Below the pieces are notes generated by a model. That model was not told the DNA's origin. It did no database searches and saw only the letters and a list, made by a program, of their open reading frames with translations. Both the position numbers and the translations under genes were made by a program. DNA of 64,000 nt from Treponema sp. UBA3813 (GTDB lineage: Bacteria > Spirochaetota > Spirochaetia > Treponematales > Treponemataceae): NCBI GenBank assembly GCA_002368605.1, contig DFEB01000019.1:97111-161110 (forward strand), read 5' to 3'. Shown one piece after another: positions 24,206 through 32,666 of this stretch. The stretch's first letter is position 1, and every line of letters begins with the position of its first letter.

Positions 24206-25060
24206 TTATTCAACAACAAAATAAATTTCTGTTTTCAGCATACGATATTTAATATTTTTGATTTTTGCATTGCATGAAAATTCAGAGTCTTTTTTGGCTT
24301 TGCTAAATGCTGAAGTATTTGTAAATCCCCAAAGATAAGCGTTTCCGTTTTTGCCGTAAATTTTTGTTGCATACACATCTGGTGTATATCCTTCAACTTC
24401 CATATTATTTTTACTTGCATCGAATACTTTTAATTCAATTTTTGTATCGATATTATACAAATCATTTTCTCGTACAAAATCATCCAGCATTAATTCTGTC
24501 ATGTTTGGAACAACCGAAACCAAAAAATTGATATTTGATGCAACTTCTTTTTTGTTTCTTAAATATTCTTCATCAGAAACTGCAATGTATTTCATTACAT
24601 CATCAGTCGCCATTTTTTCAATCTGTTTTCCGTTTAAAATCTTTGATTTTTGGAATTTTGAGGAAGATGTCCAATTACCATTTTTATCTACAACAGATGT
24701 CAACGCATTGTTCAATTTTAATGAAATATTTCCATTGTCATTTTTAATTGTCCAGTCAAACACATGTAATGTATAACTCAGCAAAACTTTGTCTATTTGA
24801 GTTGTCAATATTCTATATTCATCAGCTGCTATATCGAAACTATTTCCCTTTTCAAAATCAAATGACTTTTCGTAAGTTCTTTCACCTGTTTTGATGTTGA
24901 TTTTAGTATCCTTTAGAATCTCATTTTTCAAAAACTTTTCAATTTGCTTACTGTACTTGCTGACATTTTGATAATTATTTTCCTCAGCAAATTTCCATAC
25001 TCCAACATACAAATCTCTGTTTTCTGGAATTTCCTGCGAAAACAAGAAACTTGACAACAA
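24206..25060 (-). CDS. Exported hypothetical protein with damaged 5' end
   Basis: 284 residues. The start (TTG at 25060) falls in the last part of a signal peptide (LLSSFLFSQ, cleavage before EIPENRD), and no ATG or ribosome site lies upstream before a stop, so the first part of the gene appears lost. The mature part has FEKGNSFDIAADEYRIL and lipocalin-like strands (YTLHVFDWTIKNDNGNISLKLNN) but no known family. Immediately upstream, on the other strand, is a helix-turn-helix gene that is also missing its start. It may no longer be expressed. Confidence 0.5.
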   Translation of the reverse strand: MLSSFLFSQEIPENRDLYVGVWKFAEENNYQNVSKYSKQIEKFLKNEILKDTKINIKTGERTYEKSFDFEKGNSFDIAADEYRILTTQIDKVLLSYTLHVFDWTIKNDNGNISLKLNNALTSVVDKNGNWTSSSKFQKSKILNGKQIEKMATDDVMKYIAVSDEEYLRNKKEVASNINFLVSVVPNMTELMLDDFVRENDLYNIDTKIELKVFDASKNNMEVEGYTPDVYATKIYGKNGNAYLWGFTNTSAFSKAKKDSEFSCNAKIKNIKYRMLKTEIYFVVE

Positions 25061-25246
25061 GTTATAGACAAAATTCGCACCTTTAGAATTGAAAGAAAAA
25101 TTTCAATCGTTCAGCTCTCTGTTGATTCGGGAATTTCACGCAGCCACCTTTTTTATATAGAATCCAAAAAGACAATACCTTCCCTTGAAACACTTTCTAA
25201 AATTGCAAAGGCGATGAACCTTCATTTACGGGATTTTTTTGTATAG
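25055..25246 (+). pseudogene. XRE helix-turn-helix gene without a start codon
   Basis: A frame running from a TGA at 25052 to TAG at 25244 encodes about 60 residues of a Cro/C1-type domain: DKIRTFRIERKISIVQLS, then DSGISRSHLFYIE, then PSLETLSKIAKAMNLHLRDFF. This is a full-length small XRE protein apart from the first residues, but no ATG, GTG or TTG lies in frame. The lost start coincides with the lost start of the divergent exported-protein gene, so one deletion probably removed both along with their shared promoter region. Confidence 0.65.
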
Positions 25247-25250
25247 CCTG

Positions 25251-25344
25251 TGCGTTAAGGATTGTAGGGGCGGCGAAGCCGTTGCGGAACATAGTGGAGC
25301 AATGGAGCCGTGAGGCGGAACCCCGAAAAGCCTGACCCGAAGCG
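25251..25344. repeat. Dispersed GC-rich repeat, family B (copy 2, reversed)
   Basis: Reverse-complement similarity to 42354-42440 along its whole length: TGCG(T/C)TAAGGATTGTAG at one end, TTGCGGAAC and GGAGCAATG inside, and AAGCCTGACCCGAAG at the other end. Copy 1 (2293-2371) aligns to the same blocks. Confidence 0.75.
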
Positions 25345-25348
25345 ATGG

Positions 25349-25376
25349 GATTGCCGTGTCTCGCACGGCAATGACA
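25349..25376. repeat. Palindromic repeat with covarying stem
   Basis: GATTGCCGTG-TCTCG-CACGGCAATGACA: same GATT ... AATGACA frame as the copies in dus and hrpB but with a different, still perfect stem. A further hairpin (GGTAACGCC / GGCGTTACC) follows at about 25385-25413. Confidence 0.75.
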
Positions 25377-25492
25377 GAGCGTAGGGTAACGCCATTCGTT
25401 TTCGGCGTTACCTTTTAACGCCCGTCGTTTTAAAAATCCCGAAAAAAATTCTTTGCCGATTCAGCGAAATTTTATTATCTTTATAGAAAATA

Positions 25493-25518
25493 GATGCCGA
25501 ATCAAGTTCGGCATGACA
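25493..25518. repeat. Palindromic repeat just upstream of htpG
   Basis: GATGCCGAA-TCAAG-TTCGGCATGACA, a perfect hairpin ending 18 nt before the htpG ATG, in its probable leader. The same stem recurs at 34488-34512 with an ATAAA loop. Confidence 0.75.
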
Positions 25519-25536
25519 TCAGAGGTATAAAAAATC

Positions 25537-27510
25537 ATGGCGGAATACCAGTTTCAAACAGAAGTAAACCAGCTTCTTAAACTTATCATTCATTCAATGT
25601 ATTCAAACAAGGACATTTTCCTTCGCGAAATCGTTTCTAATGCTTCGGACGCTTTGGACAAGCTCAACTACCTCAAAGTTTCGGACGAGGCTTACAAAGG
25701 CGTTAAGAGCGAGCCTAGAATCGACATCACTTTTGATGACCCGAATAAGGTTCTGACGGTGCAGGATTCGGGAATCGGTATGAACGAGGAGGACTTGAAC
25801 GCAAACCTCGGAACAATCGCACGGAGCGGCACGAAAGCGTTCATCGAAAAAATTGCGGAAGACAAAAATGCGGGCGAGTCAAATCTCATCGGTCAGTTCG
25901 GCGTTGGATTCTATTCGGCATTTATGGCGGCAAAACGAATCAATGTCTACACCCGAAAAGCCGCGACCGACAAAATCTTCAAATGGTCGAGCGACGGCAC
26001 AAACAGCTACACGATTGAGGAAATCAAGGCCGACAGCGATGAGGCTAAAAAGTACGGATTCGACAAGGCCGAAACTTGCGGTTCTGCAATCGAAATGCTC
26101 TTGAACGATGACTCAAAAGAGTACGCTTCACGATGGAAGATTGAAGAGCTTATCAAACGCTACAGTGACCACATCGCATTCCCGATTTACCTTCACTACA
26201 CACAGAACAAATACGACGACAAAGGAAACATCACTGGAAGCGAGGACAAGGTTGACCAGGTAAACTCAGCTTCTGCCCTCTGGAAACGAAGCAAGAGTGA
26301 GCTTAAAAAGGAAGATTACGACAACTTCTACAAGACAATCAGCCACGACGGTCAGGAGCCTCTGCACTATGTTCACACACACGCAGAAGGAACTCAGGAA
26401 TACACAACACTTTTCTATGTTCCACAGAACGCTCCTTTCGACATGTATCAGGCTGACTATCAGAGCGGAGTCAAGCTCTATGTAAAACGAGTTTTCATCA
26501 CTGACGATGACCGCGAGCTTTTGCCGGCTTACCTCAGATTCGTCCGCGGTATCATCGACAGTGAGGATTTGCCTCTCAATGTAAGCCGTGAGATTTTGCA
26601 GCAGAACCGAATCCTTGAGACAATCAAGAGCGCATCTGTAAAAAAACTCCTGAGCGAATTCAAAAAGATGGGAGAAGCCGCTGACAAGGCAAAGAAAACT
26701 GAGGAAAGCAAGCGAAGCGACGAGGAAAAGGCCACAATCACAAAGTGGAACACATTCGTCAAGAATTTCAATCGCCCGATGAAGGAAGGTCTTTACTCAG
26801 ACTACGCAAACCGCGAGGAAATTTCAGAAATCGTCCGCTTCAAGAGCACGGACGCAGCTGGAACTGGCGACGACAACTGGACAAGCTTTGCCGACTATGT
26901 TCAGCGCATGAAGCCTGAGCAGAAAGCAATCTACTATATTACAGGAACCGACGAGAAAAATTTGCGCGCTTCACCACTCCTCGAAGCATACAAGAAGAAG
27001 GGATTTGAAGTCCTGATTATGGCAGATGAAATCGACGACATCGTAATTCCAAGCCTGATGAAATACAAGGACTTCGACCTCAAAGCAGTCAACCGCGCGG
27101 GCAGCGACGACGAGCTTGGAGTAGATAAGGACGAAGCCAAAAAGAAGGAAGAAGCCTTCAAGCCAGTCCAGGAAAAAATCAAGAAGGCATTGGGCGACCG
27201 TGTTAAGGATGTCGTCCTTTCAAAACGACTTTCTGACTCACCGAGCTGTATCGTAGTTGACGAGAACGACCCCGGAATCCAGATGGAGCGCATGATGCGG
27301 GCAATGGGTCAGGCAGGACCTGGAATCAAGCCGATTCTCGAAATCAACGGAGACCACGCAATCGTTAAGACGCTGGAATCTTGCAGTGACGAAAGCTACA
27401 TTGCAGATGTGAGCGAAGTTTTGTTCGACCAGGCACTGCTTGTGAGCGGAGCCGAGCTTAAGGACCCGATGGAGTTCGTTAAGGCTGTGAATAAACTGTT
27501 GAGCAAGTAA
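25537..27510 (+). CDS. htpG: Molecular chaperone HtpG (Hsp90)
   Basis: 657 residues. The N-terminal GHKL ATPase is intact: SNASDALDKLNYL, DSGIGMNEEDL, GTIARSGTKAFIEK and GQFGVGFYSAFM. The middle domain has the catalytic-loop region VRGIIDSEDLPLNVSREILQQN, and the C-terminal dimerisation domain ends near EFVKAVNKLLSK. It lacks the eukaryotic MEEVD tail, as expected. AGAGG lies about 12 nt upstream of the ATG, and a palindromic repeat occupies the leader. A rho-independent terminator follows. Confidence 0.96.
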   Translation: MAEYQFQTEVNQLLKLIIHSMYSNKDIFLREIVSNASDALDKLNYLKVSDEAYKGVKSEPRIDITFDDPNKVLTVQDSGIGMNEEDLNANLGTIARSGTKAFIEKIAEDKNAGESNLIGQFGVGFYSAFMAAKRINVYTRKAATDKIFKWSSDGTNSYTIEEIKADSDEAKKYGFDKAETCGSAIEMLLNDDSKEYASRWKIEELIKRYSDHIAFPIYLHYTQNKYDDKGNITGSEDKVDQVNSASALWKRSKSELKKEDYDNFYKTISHDGQEPLHYVHTHAEGTQEYTTLFYVPQNAPFDMYQADYQSGVKLYVKRVFITDDDRELLPAYLRFVRGIIDSEDLPLNVSREILQQNRILETIKSASVKKLLSEFKKMGEAADKAKKTEESKRSDEEKATITKWNTFVKNFNRPMKEGLYSDYANREEISEIVRFKSTDAAGTGDDNWTSFADYVQRMKPEQKAIYYITGTDEKNLRASPLLEAYKKKGFEVLIMADEIDDIVIPSLMKYKDFDLKAVNRAGSDDELGVDKDEAKKKEEAFKPVQEKIKKALGDRVKDVVLSKRLSDSPSCIVVDENDPGIQMERMMRAMGQAGPGIKPILEINGDHAIVKTLESCSDESYIADVSEVLFDQALLVSGAELKDPMEFVKAVNKLLSK

Positions 27511-27609
27511 GGTGTCACACGGATAATCTCGTCGGGGAAGTTCTGCTAACGCTACGCGTCTAACGACGCTGTGGGGAAGTTGCCTGATGATTCGATGATA
27601 AAATTTGTG

Positions 27610-27650
27610 CAAGCCGCTTCTTCCTTTGTTGGGAGAGGCGGCTTGTTTTG
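27610..27650 (+). terminator. Terminator of htpG
   Basis: CAAGCCGCTTCTTCC, TTTGTT loop, GGGAGAGGCGGCTTG, then TTTTG TTAT. The 100 nt between the htpG stop and this hairpin hold two GGGGAAGTT direct repeats and no gene. Confidence 0.8.
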
Positions 27651-27726
27651 TTATATATTCTCCTTCTCCCCACACATTTTCTCCTGTAAAAATCTCAAAG
27701 TCGCCTGAAAGTTGACCAAATTCAAA

Positions 27727-28752
27727 TTATTTTAACGCCATCTTATTCACCTTTTCAAGCCGTTCTTTCCAGTCGTCCACCAGCTCTTTTGGCGCAAGGG
27801 GATAGGCCTCATCCGCCCACTGCCAGACCCACCTTCTGATTGAAAAAAGCTGATTGCTCCTAAAACTGAGGATGATTCCGTCTCCGTCAGGCCTGAGATT
27901 TTGGGAATCGGCCTCGACTTTCTGGTTTTCGCCCCAGATTCTGTTCTTGGCGTAGCGGGCGGCGTAACCATGCAGGTGAATCTTGAAATCAAGTTTTGTA
28001 TCGTGGCACATGCAGCCGAAAGAGCCCAGCGTCATCTTCCTGAAATCATAGTCTTTTGGCAGAATGAAGACTTCATTCGTAAGTTTGAGATTTTTGATTT
28101 CGCTTAAAGTGTAGCGGCGGCGGCCATTTTTGACTACATCAAGGGCGTGAAGGTTCCAGTTTCCGTTGTCATAAATCAGTTGCCAGGGCTGAACACGGCG
28201 GGGATGGCTCTCAGTGTCAGTGAGGGACTGATAATCAAAAGTGATGACAAGATTTTCCCTCAGAGCCTTGTCAATCAGCCGCCAGTTTTCGGCAGGAACT
28301 TCCTTACTGGGAGCACCGACGAAAATAATCCGATCATTGTCAGACCTCTTACTGATTCGGATATTTTCCAGCGCAAGGTCGTGATTTTCGATGGAAAGAG
28401 ACTCAAAGACTTCCTGGGCTTCCTTGTAGAGGGGATTTTCTTTCACCATGTCCATGAGAGTCTTGATAAGCTTGGCAGCCTTTGCCGCATTCTCGTCAGT
28501 GTAAAATCTGGGAAGGCGGTACTTGGGATCAGTGTAAAAGTAGCCGCTGCTTTCAAAATCCGTGTCGATTGGGGCTGCATACTTTTCCTGCAATTCCTCA
28601 ATGTCCCGGAAAAATGAAGTGCGGCTGGTCTTGATTCCGTATTTTGAGCCAAGCTCCGAGATGATTTCCCTCCATTTGAGTTTGCGCCCCGAAGCGATAA
28701 TCTCGTCAATGGCCTGATAGCGTTTTGCTTTTTCGGTAAAGTCTACGGACAT
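27727..28752 (-). CDS. WYL-domain transcriptional regulator
   Basis: 341 residues. Residues ~10-70 form a winged helix (RYQAIDEIIASGRKLKWREIISEL then TSRTSFFRDIEELQEKY). A WYL domain spans ~160-240: RENLVITFDYQSL, HPRRVQPWQLIYDNGNWNLHAL (the YDNGNWNLHA core corresponds to the W-Y-L strand) and RRYTLSEIKNL. A C-terminal WCX-like part follows. These proteins sense nucleic acid or small ligands and often govern DNA repair or defence genes. GGGGAGA lies before the ATG. The divergent neighbour is the ankyrin gene; no link is shown. Confidence 0.88.
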   Translation of the reverse strand: MSVDFTEKAKRYQAIDEIIASGRKLKWREIISELGSKYGIKTSRTSFFRDIEELQEKYAAPIDTDFESSGYFYTDPKYRLPRFYTDENAAKAAKLIKTLMDMVKENPLYKEAQEVFESLSIENHDLALENIRISKRSDNDRIIFVGAPSKEVPAENWRLIDKALRENLVITFDYQSLTDTESHPRRVQPWQLIYDNGNWNLHALDVVKNGRRRYTLSEIKNLKLTNEVFILPKDYDFRKMTLGSFGCMCHDTKLDFKIHLHGYAARYAKNRIWGENQKVEADSQNLRPDGDGIILSFRSNQLFSIRRWVWQWADEAYPLAPKELVDDWKERLEKVNKMALK

Positions 28753-28820
28753 AAATCTCCCCTCCCCATCTCCAAAAATTTACCACTCAGAAATTAAACT
28801 GCACTATTTTTGCAACAAAA

Positions 28821-28843
28821 TCATTCCCGTGACTTGGGAATAG
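28821..28843. repeat. ATTCCC palindrome, copy 1
   Basis: TCATTCCCGTGACTTGGGAATAG. Arms ATTCCC / GGGAAT. Copies recur at the 3' end of the ankyrin gene (30300) and before the 34615 gene (34523). It fits the wider palindromic family (…ACGGGAATGA on the other strand). Confidence 0.65.
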
Positions 28844-28938
28844 CTTTAAATTATATTTTACGGCAAGAATGAGGAAAGTCAACTGCGAGTTGACCGCAAG
28901 CCAGCGATTTTCTCATACAGTGTATTCGGGAGATAAAT

Positions 28939-30327
28939 ATGGTAAATAATCACAGGATTGACATCAACCTTTCTGAAAAGGGTTTTTTTATTGACGGACA
29001 AAGACTTAACATGCTTAATTACCGATTTCATGAAATCCTCAATCGGAGCGGCATGTCGCATATTGGAAACAAGAAAAAATCTGCTCCTGATTCAAACTGT
29101 GCTATTTTCTATGTCTATCACTCTGACGCCATGGCCTATATCAGCCTGATGGACATTTGGTTCACGCCGGATGAATCTCCTATAACTCAAAAAGATTTTG
29201 ACAGGCTTGAAAAATTCTACGAGGAGACTGACTCAAGATTCAATGAGCAGAATTACAAATATAAGCTTTCCGCAAAGATAAATCTGGATATTCTCGAAAA
29301 AATCGGGCGAGGCGAAGAATTTACCATTCCCACAGGCATTGACGAAACGACCTACACAGCAGCCTTTTATTCTCCGTCAAAGACAGGGCTTTATTGCTTC
29401 CATTTGGATATCAATCCAATTTTTACTGAAGAATTTTGGGAAAGTGACAAATACAAGACAGAAGCCAGGCTTTTTGAGTCTGTAAACAACGGAGACTTGG
29501 AGAAAATTAAACTTTATGCAAAAAAAGGGGCGAATTTAAAATTCCATGCAAAATACACGCTTGCATCTTTACTTGATATTGCCATCGTTAACAACAATCC
29601 TCAAATGTGCGAATTTTTGATTAGACAGGGGCTGGATGTGAATTACACAAACGGTTACGGGCCTGATTTTTCTTCATTAAATCTTGCCAAATCGGAAAAA
29701 GCACTGGAAGCAGGGAAAGTTCTTGTGAAATACGGGGCAAGATATGATTTGTTTAACCTTATCGAGGCAGGCACATTCTCCTCTGAGGACTGTAATCGCT
29801 TGTATATGGAAGAACTTGAATTTCTTCTGCAATGCGGCTCAGATGCCAACAAGGGCTTGAAAAACAATCTCTTTACCCCTCTCATGTGGGCGGTCTTTAA
29901 CAATAATATTCAGGCGGCGGAACTTCTGATTAAGTACGGAGCGGACATAAATGCAAAGACAATTTCTGATGGGACAGCCCTTCGCATAGCCGTTTTAAAT
30001 AATAATGTCAAAATGGCTTCATTTCTGATTGAGCATGGTGCAGAGGTGAATTCAATAACTGACGGCAAAAGCAACTTGCTTGAGGCTCTTATACAGCAAA
30101 ATCCGGACAGGGAGATGATTTCTCTTTTATCCCTCTGTGGCGGAAAGATAAACGCAAGCTTGCCGGTACCTGTTGAAGTATATAACAAAAAACTAAATGT
30201 GACTTTCGTGATAAAAGAAGCCTTCGTCCCTTATTTTCTAAAAGAAGATGAAGAAGCCCTTCTGTTTTTGTGGAAATTATTTTTGCTCTGTGACACAGCC
30301 ATTCCCGTGCATTGGGAACGGGTATGA
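28939..30327 (+). CDS. Ankyrin-repeat protein
   Basis: 462 residues. The first ~175 residues form an unrecognised domain. Ankyrin repeats follow from about residue 180: EARLFESVNNGDLEKIKLYAKKGANL, TLASLLDIAIVNNNPQMCEFLIRQGLDVNY, FTPLMWAVFNNNIQAAELLIKYGADINA, GTALRIAVLNNNVKMASFLIEHGAEVN. No signal peptide is present, so it should be cytoplasmic. CGGGAG lies six nt before the ATG. The last residues (TAIPVHWERV) are encoded by a palindromic repeat, so the original C-terminus has probably been replaced. An ankyrin remnant also lies at 33.9 kb. Confidence 0.85.
   Translation: MVNNHRIDINLSEKGFFIDGQRLNMLNYRFHEILNRSGMSHIGNKKKSAPDSNCAIFYVYHSDAMAYISLMDIWFTPDESPITQKDFDRLEKFYEETDSRFNEQNYKYKLSAKINLDILEKIGRGEEFTIPTGIDETTYTAAFYSPSKTGLYCFHLDINPIFTEEFWESDKYKTEARLFESVNNGDLEKIKLYAKKGANLKFHAKYTLASLLDIAIVNNNPQMCEFLIRQGLDVNYTNGYGPDFSSLNLAKSEKALEAGKVLVKYGARYDLFNLIEAGTFSSEDCNRLYMEELEFLLQCGSDANKGLKNNLFTPLMWAVFNNNIQAAELLIKYGADINAKTISDGTALRIAVLNNNVKMASFLIEHGAEVNSITDGKSNLLEALIQQNPDREMISLLSLCGGKINASLPVPVEVYNKKLNVTFVIKEAFVPYFLKEDEEALLFLWKLFLLCDTAIPVHWERV
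30300..30319. repeat. ATTCCC palindrome, copy 2 (end of ankyrin gene)
   Basis: CATTCCCGTGCATTGGGAAC overlaps the last codons of the ankyrin gene and supplies its stop region. Confidence 0.6.
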
Positions 30328-30373
30328 ATTATGCTAAAGATAATGAGATTAAGGCTCAGCGAAGGAGGACTTT

Positions 30374-30550
30374 ATGGAAATGTTTATAGGACTTATTTTT
30401 ATGATGGTGATTGTAGCCGTCTTTTTGATGGTCGTCTTGAACGAGCCATTCTGGCAAGGGTACAGGAATTCCAAATTCATTGATGAAATGATGAAGGAAG
30501 AAGATGAAGAATTTTTAGATTTCCGAGAAATAGAAAGAAATCAAGGATGA
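30374..30550 (+). CDS. Small single-pass membrane protein
   Basis: A 58-codon frame with a strong ribosome site (GAAGGAGG, four nt before the ATG). The product has one hydrophobic helix (MFIGLIFMMVIVAVFLMVV), then a charged tail rich in Glu, Asp and Lys (EEDEEFLDFREIERNQ). It is followed after 51 nt by another small membrane protein with an equally strong ribosome site, so the two form a likely operon. No family recognised. Confidence 0.6.
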   Translation: MEMFIGLIFMMVIVAVFLMVVLNEPFWQGYRNSKFIDEMMKEEDEEFLDFREIERNQG

Positions 30551-30601
30551 CACGAATAAAAAAGCCGAAAATTCGAGTCGTTTTTTTTCAGGAGGAAAAT
30601 T

Positions 30602-30961
30602 ATGGAGCAAGAGATGAAAATCATCACAAGGCAGGAAACATTCACCGACCTCGCTGTCCGCGAACTGGGAAAAACCAGGGCAGCATGTTTCTGCAAAGTT
30701 CAGTTCAAAAGATGCGGCAAGGAAAGGTGTGCCCGTTGCCCTCAGCATATCAATCTGGAAAACTGCCGCCATTCAATGAGCGATTATGACCGACTGAGAC
30801 TGGACTCCTATACCGCCGAATACTACGCCGAGTTCAGCAAAAATCCCATGGCTTGGATGAACCACAAAGAATATGTGCGTCATTTTGCCCGCTTCATCCT
30901 AGTTTTTATGTTTTTTTTCATTCTGATTCTGGGGATTCCTTGTTTCTTTGCGTTTTTATGA
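30602..30961 (+). CDS. Small cysteine-rich membrane protein
   Basis: 119 residues. The N-terminal half carries clustered cysteines (ACFCKVQFKRCGKERCARC, then NC) that could bind zinc or an Fe-S cluster; the C-terminal half has one strong membrane helix (FARFILVFMFFFILILGIPCFFAFL). TCAGGAGG lies seven nt before the ATG. It is the second gene of a two-gene unit with the 58-residue protein. Function unknown. Confidence 0.65.
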   Translation: MEQEMKIITRQETFTDLAVRELGKTRAACFCKVQFKRCGKERCARCPQHINLENCRHSMSDYDRLRLDSYTAEYYAEFSKNPMAWMNHKEYVRHFARFILVFMFFFILILGIPCFFAFL

Positions 30962-31258
30962 TGATGAGGAGATGGGGGGACTCTGTATAAAATATAGGAG
31001 ATTCCCCTTCCCTGGCAAACAGAGTGCCGAATATGGAGGAATGTTTAGGAATGAAATAGTCAAGAAATTGCTGGGTAAAATTTGGCCTTGCCCATATAAG
31101 AGCTTCGTGAATGGGGCTACAATGCGTGTAAGTTCTGCCGGCTGGCTTTTTTTTAGACGATAGATTATTTTGTTTAAATATGGGAGATAGTATGGTATGG
31201 TATGGTATGGTATGATATAACCGTTTTTTAAATGCCTTGATTTATAGGAATATGCTTT
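30962..31258. other. Gene-free stretch with possible decayed frame
   Basis: A 71-codon frame beginning TTG at 30948 crosses this stretch but has no ribosome site or family match. Fragments such as CKFCRLAFF in another frame hint at a broken zinc ribbon. The only clear structure is the pentanucleotide run at 31191. Confidence 0.3.
31191..31214. repeat. (TATGG)4 pentanucleotide microsatellite
   Basis: Four perfect TATGG units followed by TATGA, 45 nt before the ATG at 31259. Five-base units shift both spacing and frame when the number changes, so this is a candidate for phase variation of the downstream operon. Confidence 0.75.
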
Positions 31259-31660
31259 ATGGGTATAGATAATGTACGATGTCCAAAATGTAATGGAAAA
31301 GTGAAAATTGAATTTTTAACATTTGATCAAACATGTTATGAATGCTCAAGATGTGGTTATATCTTTGAAGCAACCGATAAATGTTTATCTGATGAAGAAT
31401 TGGAACGATTCGAAGATAATATTTTTGATTCCGATAAAAAAAATAGAAGGAAGAACATAAATCCTATAACAGATTTTAGAAATGATTTTACAAGAAAATT
31501 AAAAAGGGCTGACGAACATTATCATAAGAGCGAACTTGAAAATAAAAATCTTAAGGATGAGAAACTTGATAATTGTAATTCTCCAGTTAATAAGAGCGTC
31601 TTAAAGGGAATCCTTCACAAGAAGAATGGAGAAAATATTGAAATTAGAGGAAAAAGATAA
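31259..31660 (+). CDS. Zinc-ribbon protein with charged C-terminal region
   Basis: 133 residues. VRCPKCNGKVKIEF and CYECSRCGYIFEA form a four-cysteine zinc ribbon (C8, C11, C27/C30, C33); the rest is a long, strongly charged and probably disordered or helical region (DSDKKNRRKNINPITDF; HYHKSELENKNLKDEK). No Shine-Dalgarno site is clear. It ends 64 nt before a YoeB-type toxin gene that lacks a normal antitoxin, so it is a candidate for that role, but nothing in its sequence proves this. Confidence 0.65.
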   Translation: MGIDNVRCPKCNGKVKIEFLTFDQTCYECSRCGYIFEATDKCLSDEELERFEDNIFDSDKKNRRKNINPITDFRNDFTRKLKRADEHYHKSELENKNLKDEKLDNCNSPVNKSVLKGILHKKNGENIEIRGKR

Positions 31661-31724
31661 GGCAAAATAATGATTTTCTTTTTAGTAATGCAAATTTACT
31701 GGAAGAAAAATCGATGAGGTATTT

Positions 31725-32060
31725 ATGAAATACACTGTATTTGATACTACAGGTTTTGATGATTACAAAAGCTGGCTACATGATGATAAATCAAAATATG
31801 AAAAAATCAACAGTTTGATTATGTCTATCCAGCGTGATGGTCCACTAAAAGGGATGGGCAAGCCAGAAGTTTTGAAAGGAAACTATAAGGGAAATTATTC
31901 AAGGCGGATTGACGATAAGAATCGCTTGATATATCAATATCAGACAAATGATAAAACTGGAGACTCAAATACAATCATTATCGGTTGTAAAGAGCATTAT
32001 AAGGGAAATGAACAAACACAAAAGCAAATGCTTATAAGCATGCTTAATCTGTCAGAATAA
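31725..32060 (+). CDS. Txe/YoeB-family toxin (no canonical antitoxin)
   Basis: 111 residues of the RelE/YoeB ribosome-dependent endoribonuclease fold. Typical signatures are GKPEVLKGNYKG, SRRIDDKNRLIYQ (catalytic Glu and Arg positions) and CKEHYKG (terminal His-Tyr). Unlike the usual 84-90 residues, it carries about 20 extra residues after the HY (NEQTQKQMLISMLNLSE), which could mask or alter the active site. TGAGG precedes the ATG. It leads a tight operon (gaps of 11 and 13 nt) with an unknown protein and a PD-(D/E)XK protein, rather than following a YefM/RelB gene. Confidence 0.8.
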   Translation: MKYTVFDTTGFDDYKSWLHDDKSKYEKINSLIMSIQRDGPLKGMGKPEVLKGNYKGNYSRRIDDKNRLIYQYQTNDKTGDSNTIIIGCKEHYKGNEQTQKQMLISMLNLSE

Positions 32061-32071
32061 TAGGGAGCAAA

Positions 32072-32653
32072 ATGAAAATGAATAAAGACGAAAGCATGAA
32101 AAACTACAAAGATGAACTGCAAAAGAAAACTTCAAATTATATGAGCATAATGGAAGAATGGGGAACAACTGTCTTCTACGAAAAACATATAGTCGAACGA
32201 GAAAAATTGCATTATCTTGCAATGGAATGTATAAATAAGATTCTTCCACTGGAATTAAAAATTTTTGTGAGGAATTTATGTGCAAACACGCTGGGCTATC
32301 CTGACGAACCAATCTTTTACAAGGCATTTGGAGATAATCCAAAAATCGGGAATCGAATCAGCAAAACTGAATTAGAGCAAAAAGGAATTGATATAAAAGA
32401 ATTTGATGAAATGATAGAAATTTGGGGGTTAGAGGGAACTTTTGTAGAAAAACAATATGTAGATAGCGAAGAATTTTACTATCTGGAAGACTTGTGTAAA
32501 AGAGAAGATTTTACTTCAACAGAAGAACTTAGACGCTTGAATGCTTCTGTTGAATTAAAGAACGCAATCTTTCAGCGAACAGACATGTCTATTGACGAGC
32601 AGGATAAATATATTCAGTATATTGACACATTGTTATTTTCAAGAAATGTTTAA
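32072..32653 (+). CDS. Hypothetical protein in the YoeB / PD-(D/E)XK operon
   Basis: 193 residues, largely helical and acidic (KDELQKKTSNYMSIMEEW; REKLHYLAMECINKIL; DKYIQYIDTLLF). No family is recognised. GGGAG precedes the ATG. Eleven nt separate it from the toxin gene before it and thirteen from the nuclease-like gene after it, so the three are almost certainly made together. An antitoxin or specificity role is conceivable but inferred only from position. Confidence 0.6.
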   Translation: MKMNKDESMKNYKDELQKKTSNYMSIMEEWGTTVFYEKHIVEREKLHYLAMECINKILPLELKIFVRNLCANTLGYPDEPIFYKAFGDNPKIGNRISKTELEQKGIDIKEFDEMIEIWGLEGTFVEKQYVDSEEFYYLEDLCKREDFTSTEELRRLNASVELKNAIFQRTDMSIDEQDKYIQYIDTLLFSRNV

Positions 32654-32666
32654 TTTGGAGTAGAAC

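Noticed and set aside
23959-24219. An 86-codon minus-strand frame across the gap next to tRNA-Ala
   Set aside because: It overlaps the tRNA and the end of the 24206 gene, has no ribosome site at its start, and shows no protein-like pattern; the short frame at 24096 with a strong ribosome site fits the region better.
30948-31163. A 71-codon plus-strand frame after the cysteine-rich membrane protein
   Set aside because: It begins with TTG inside the previous gene, has no ribosome site and no recognisable domain.
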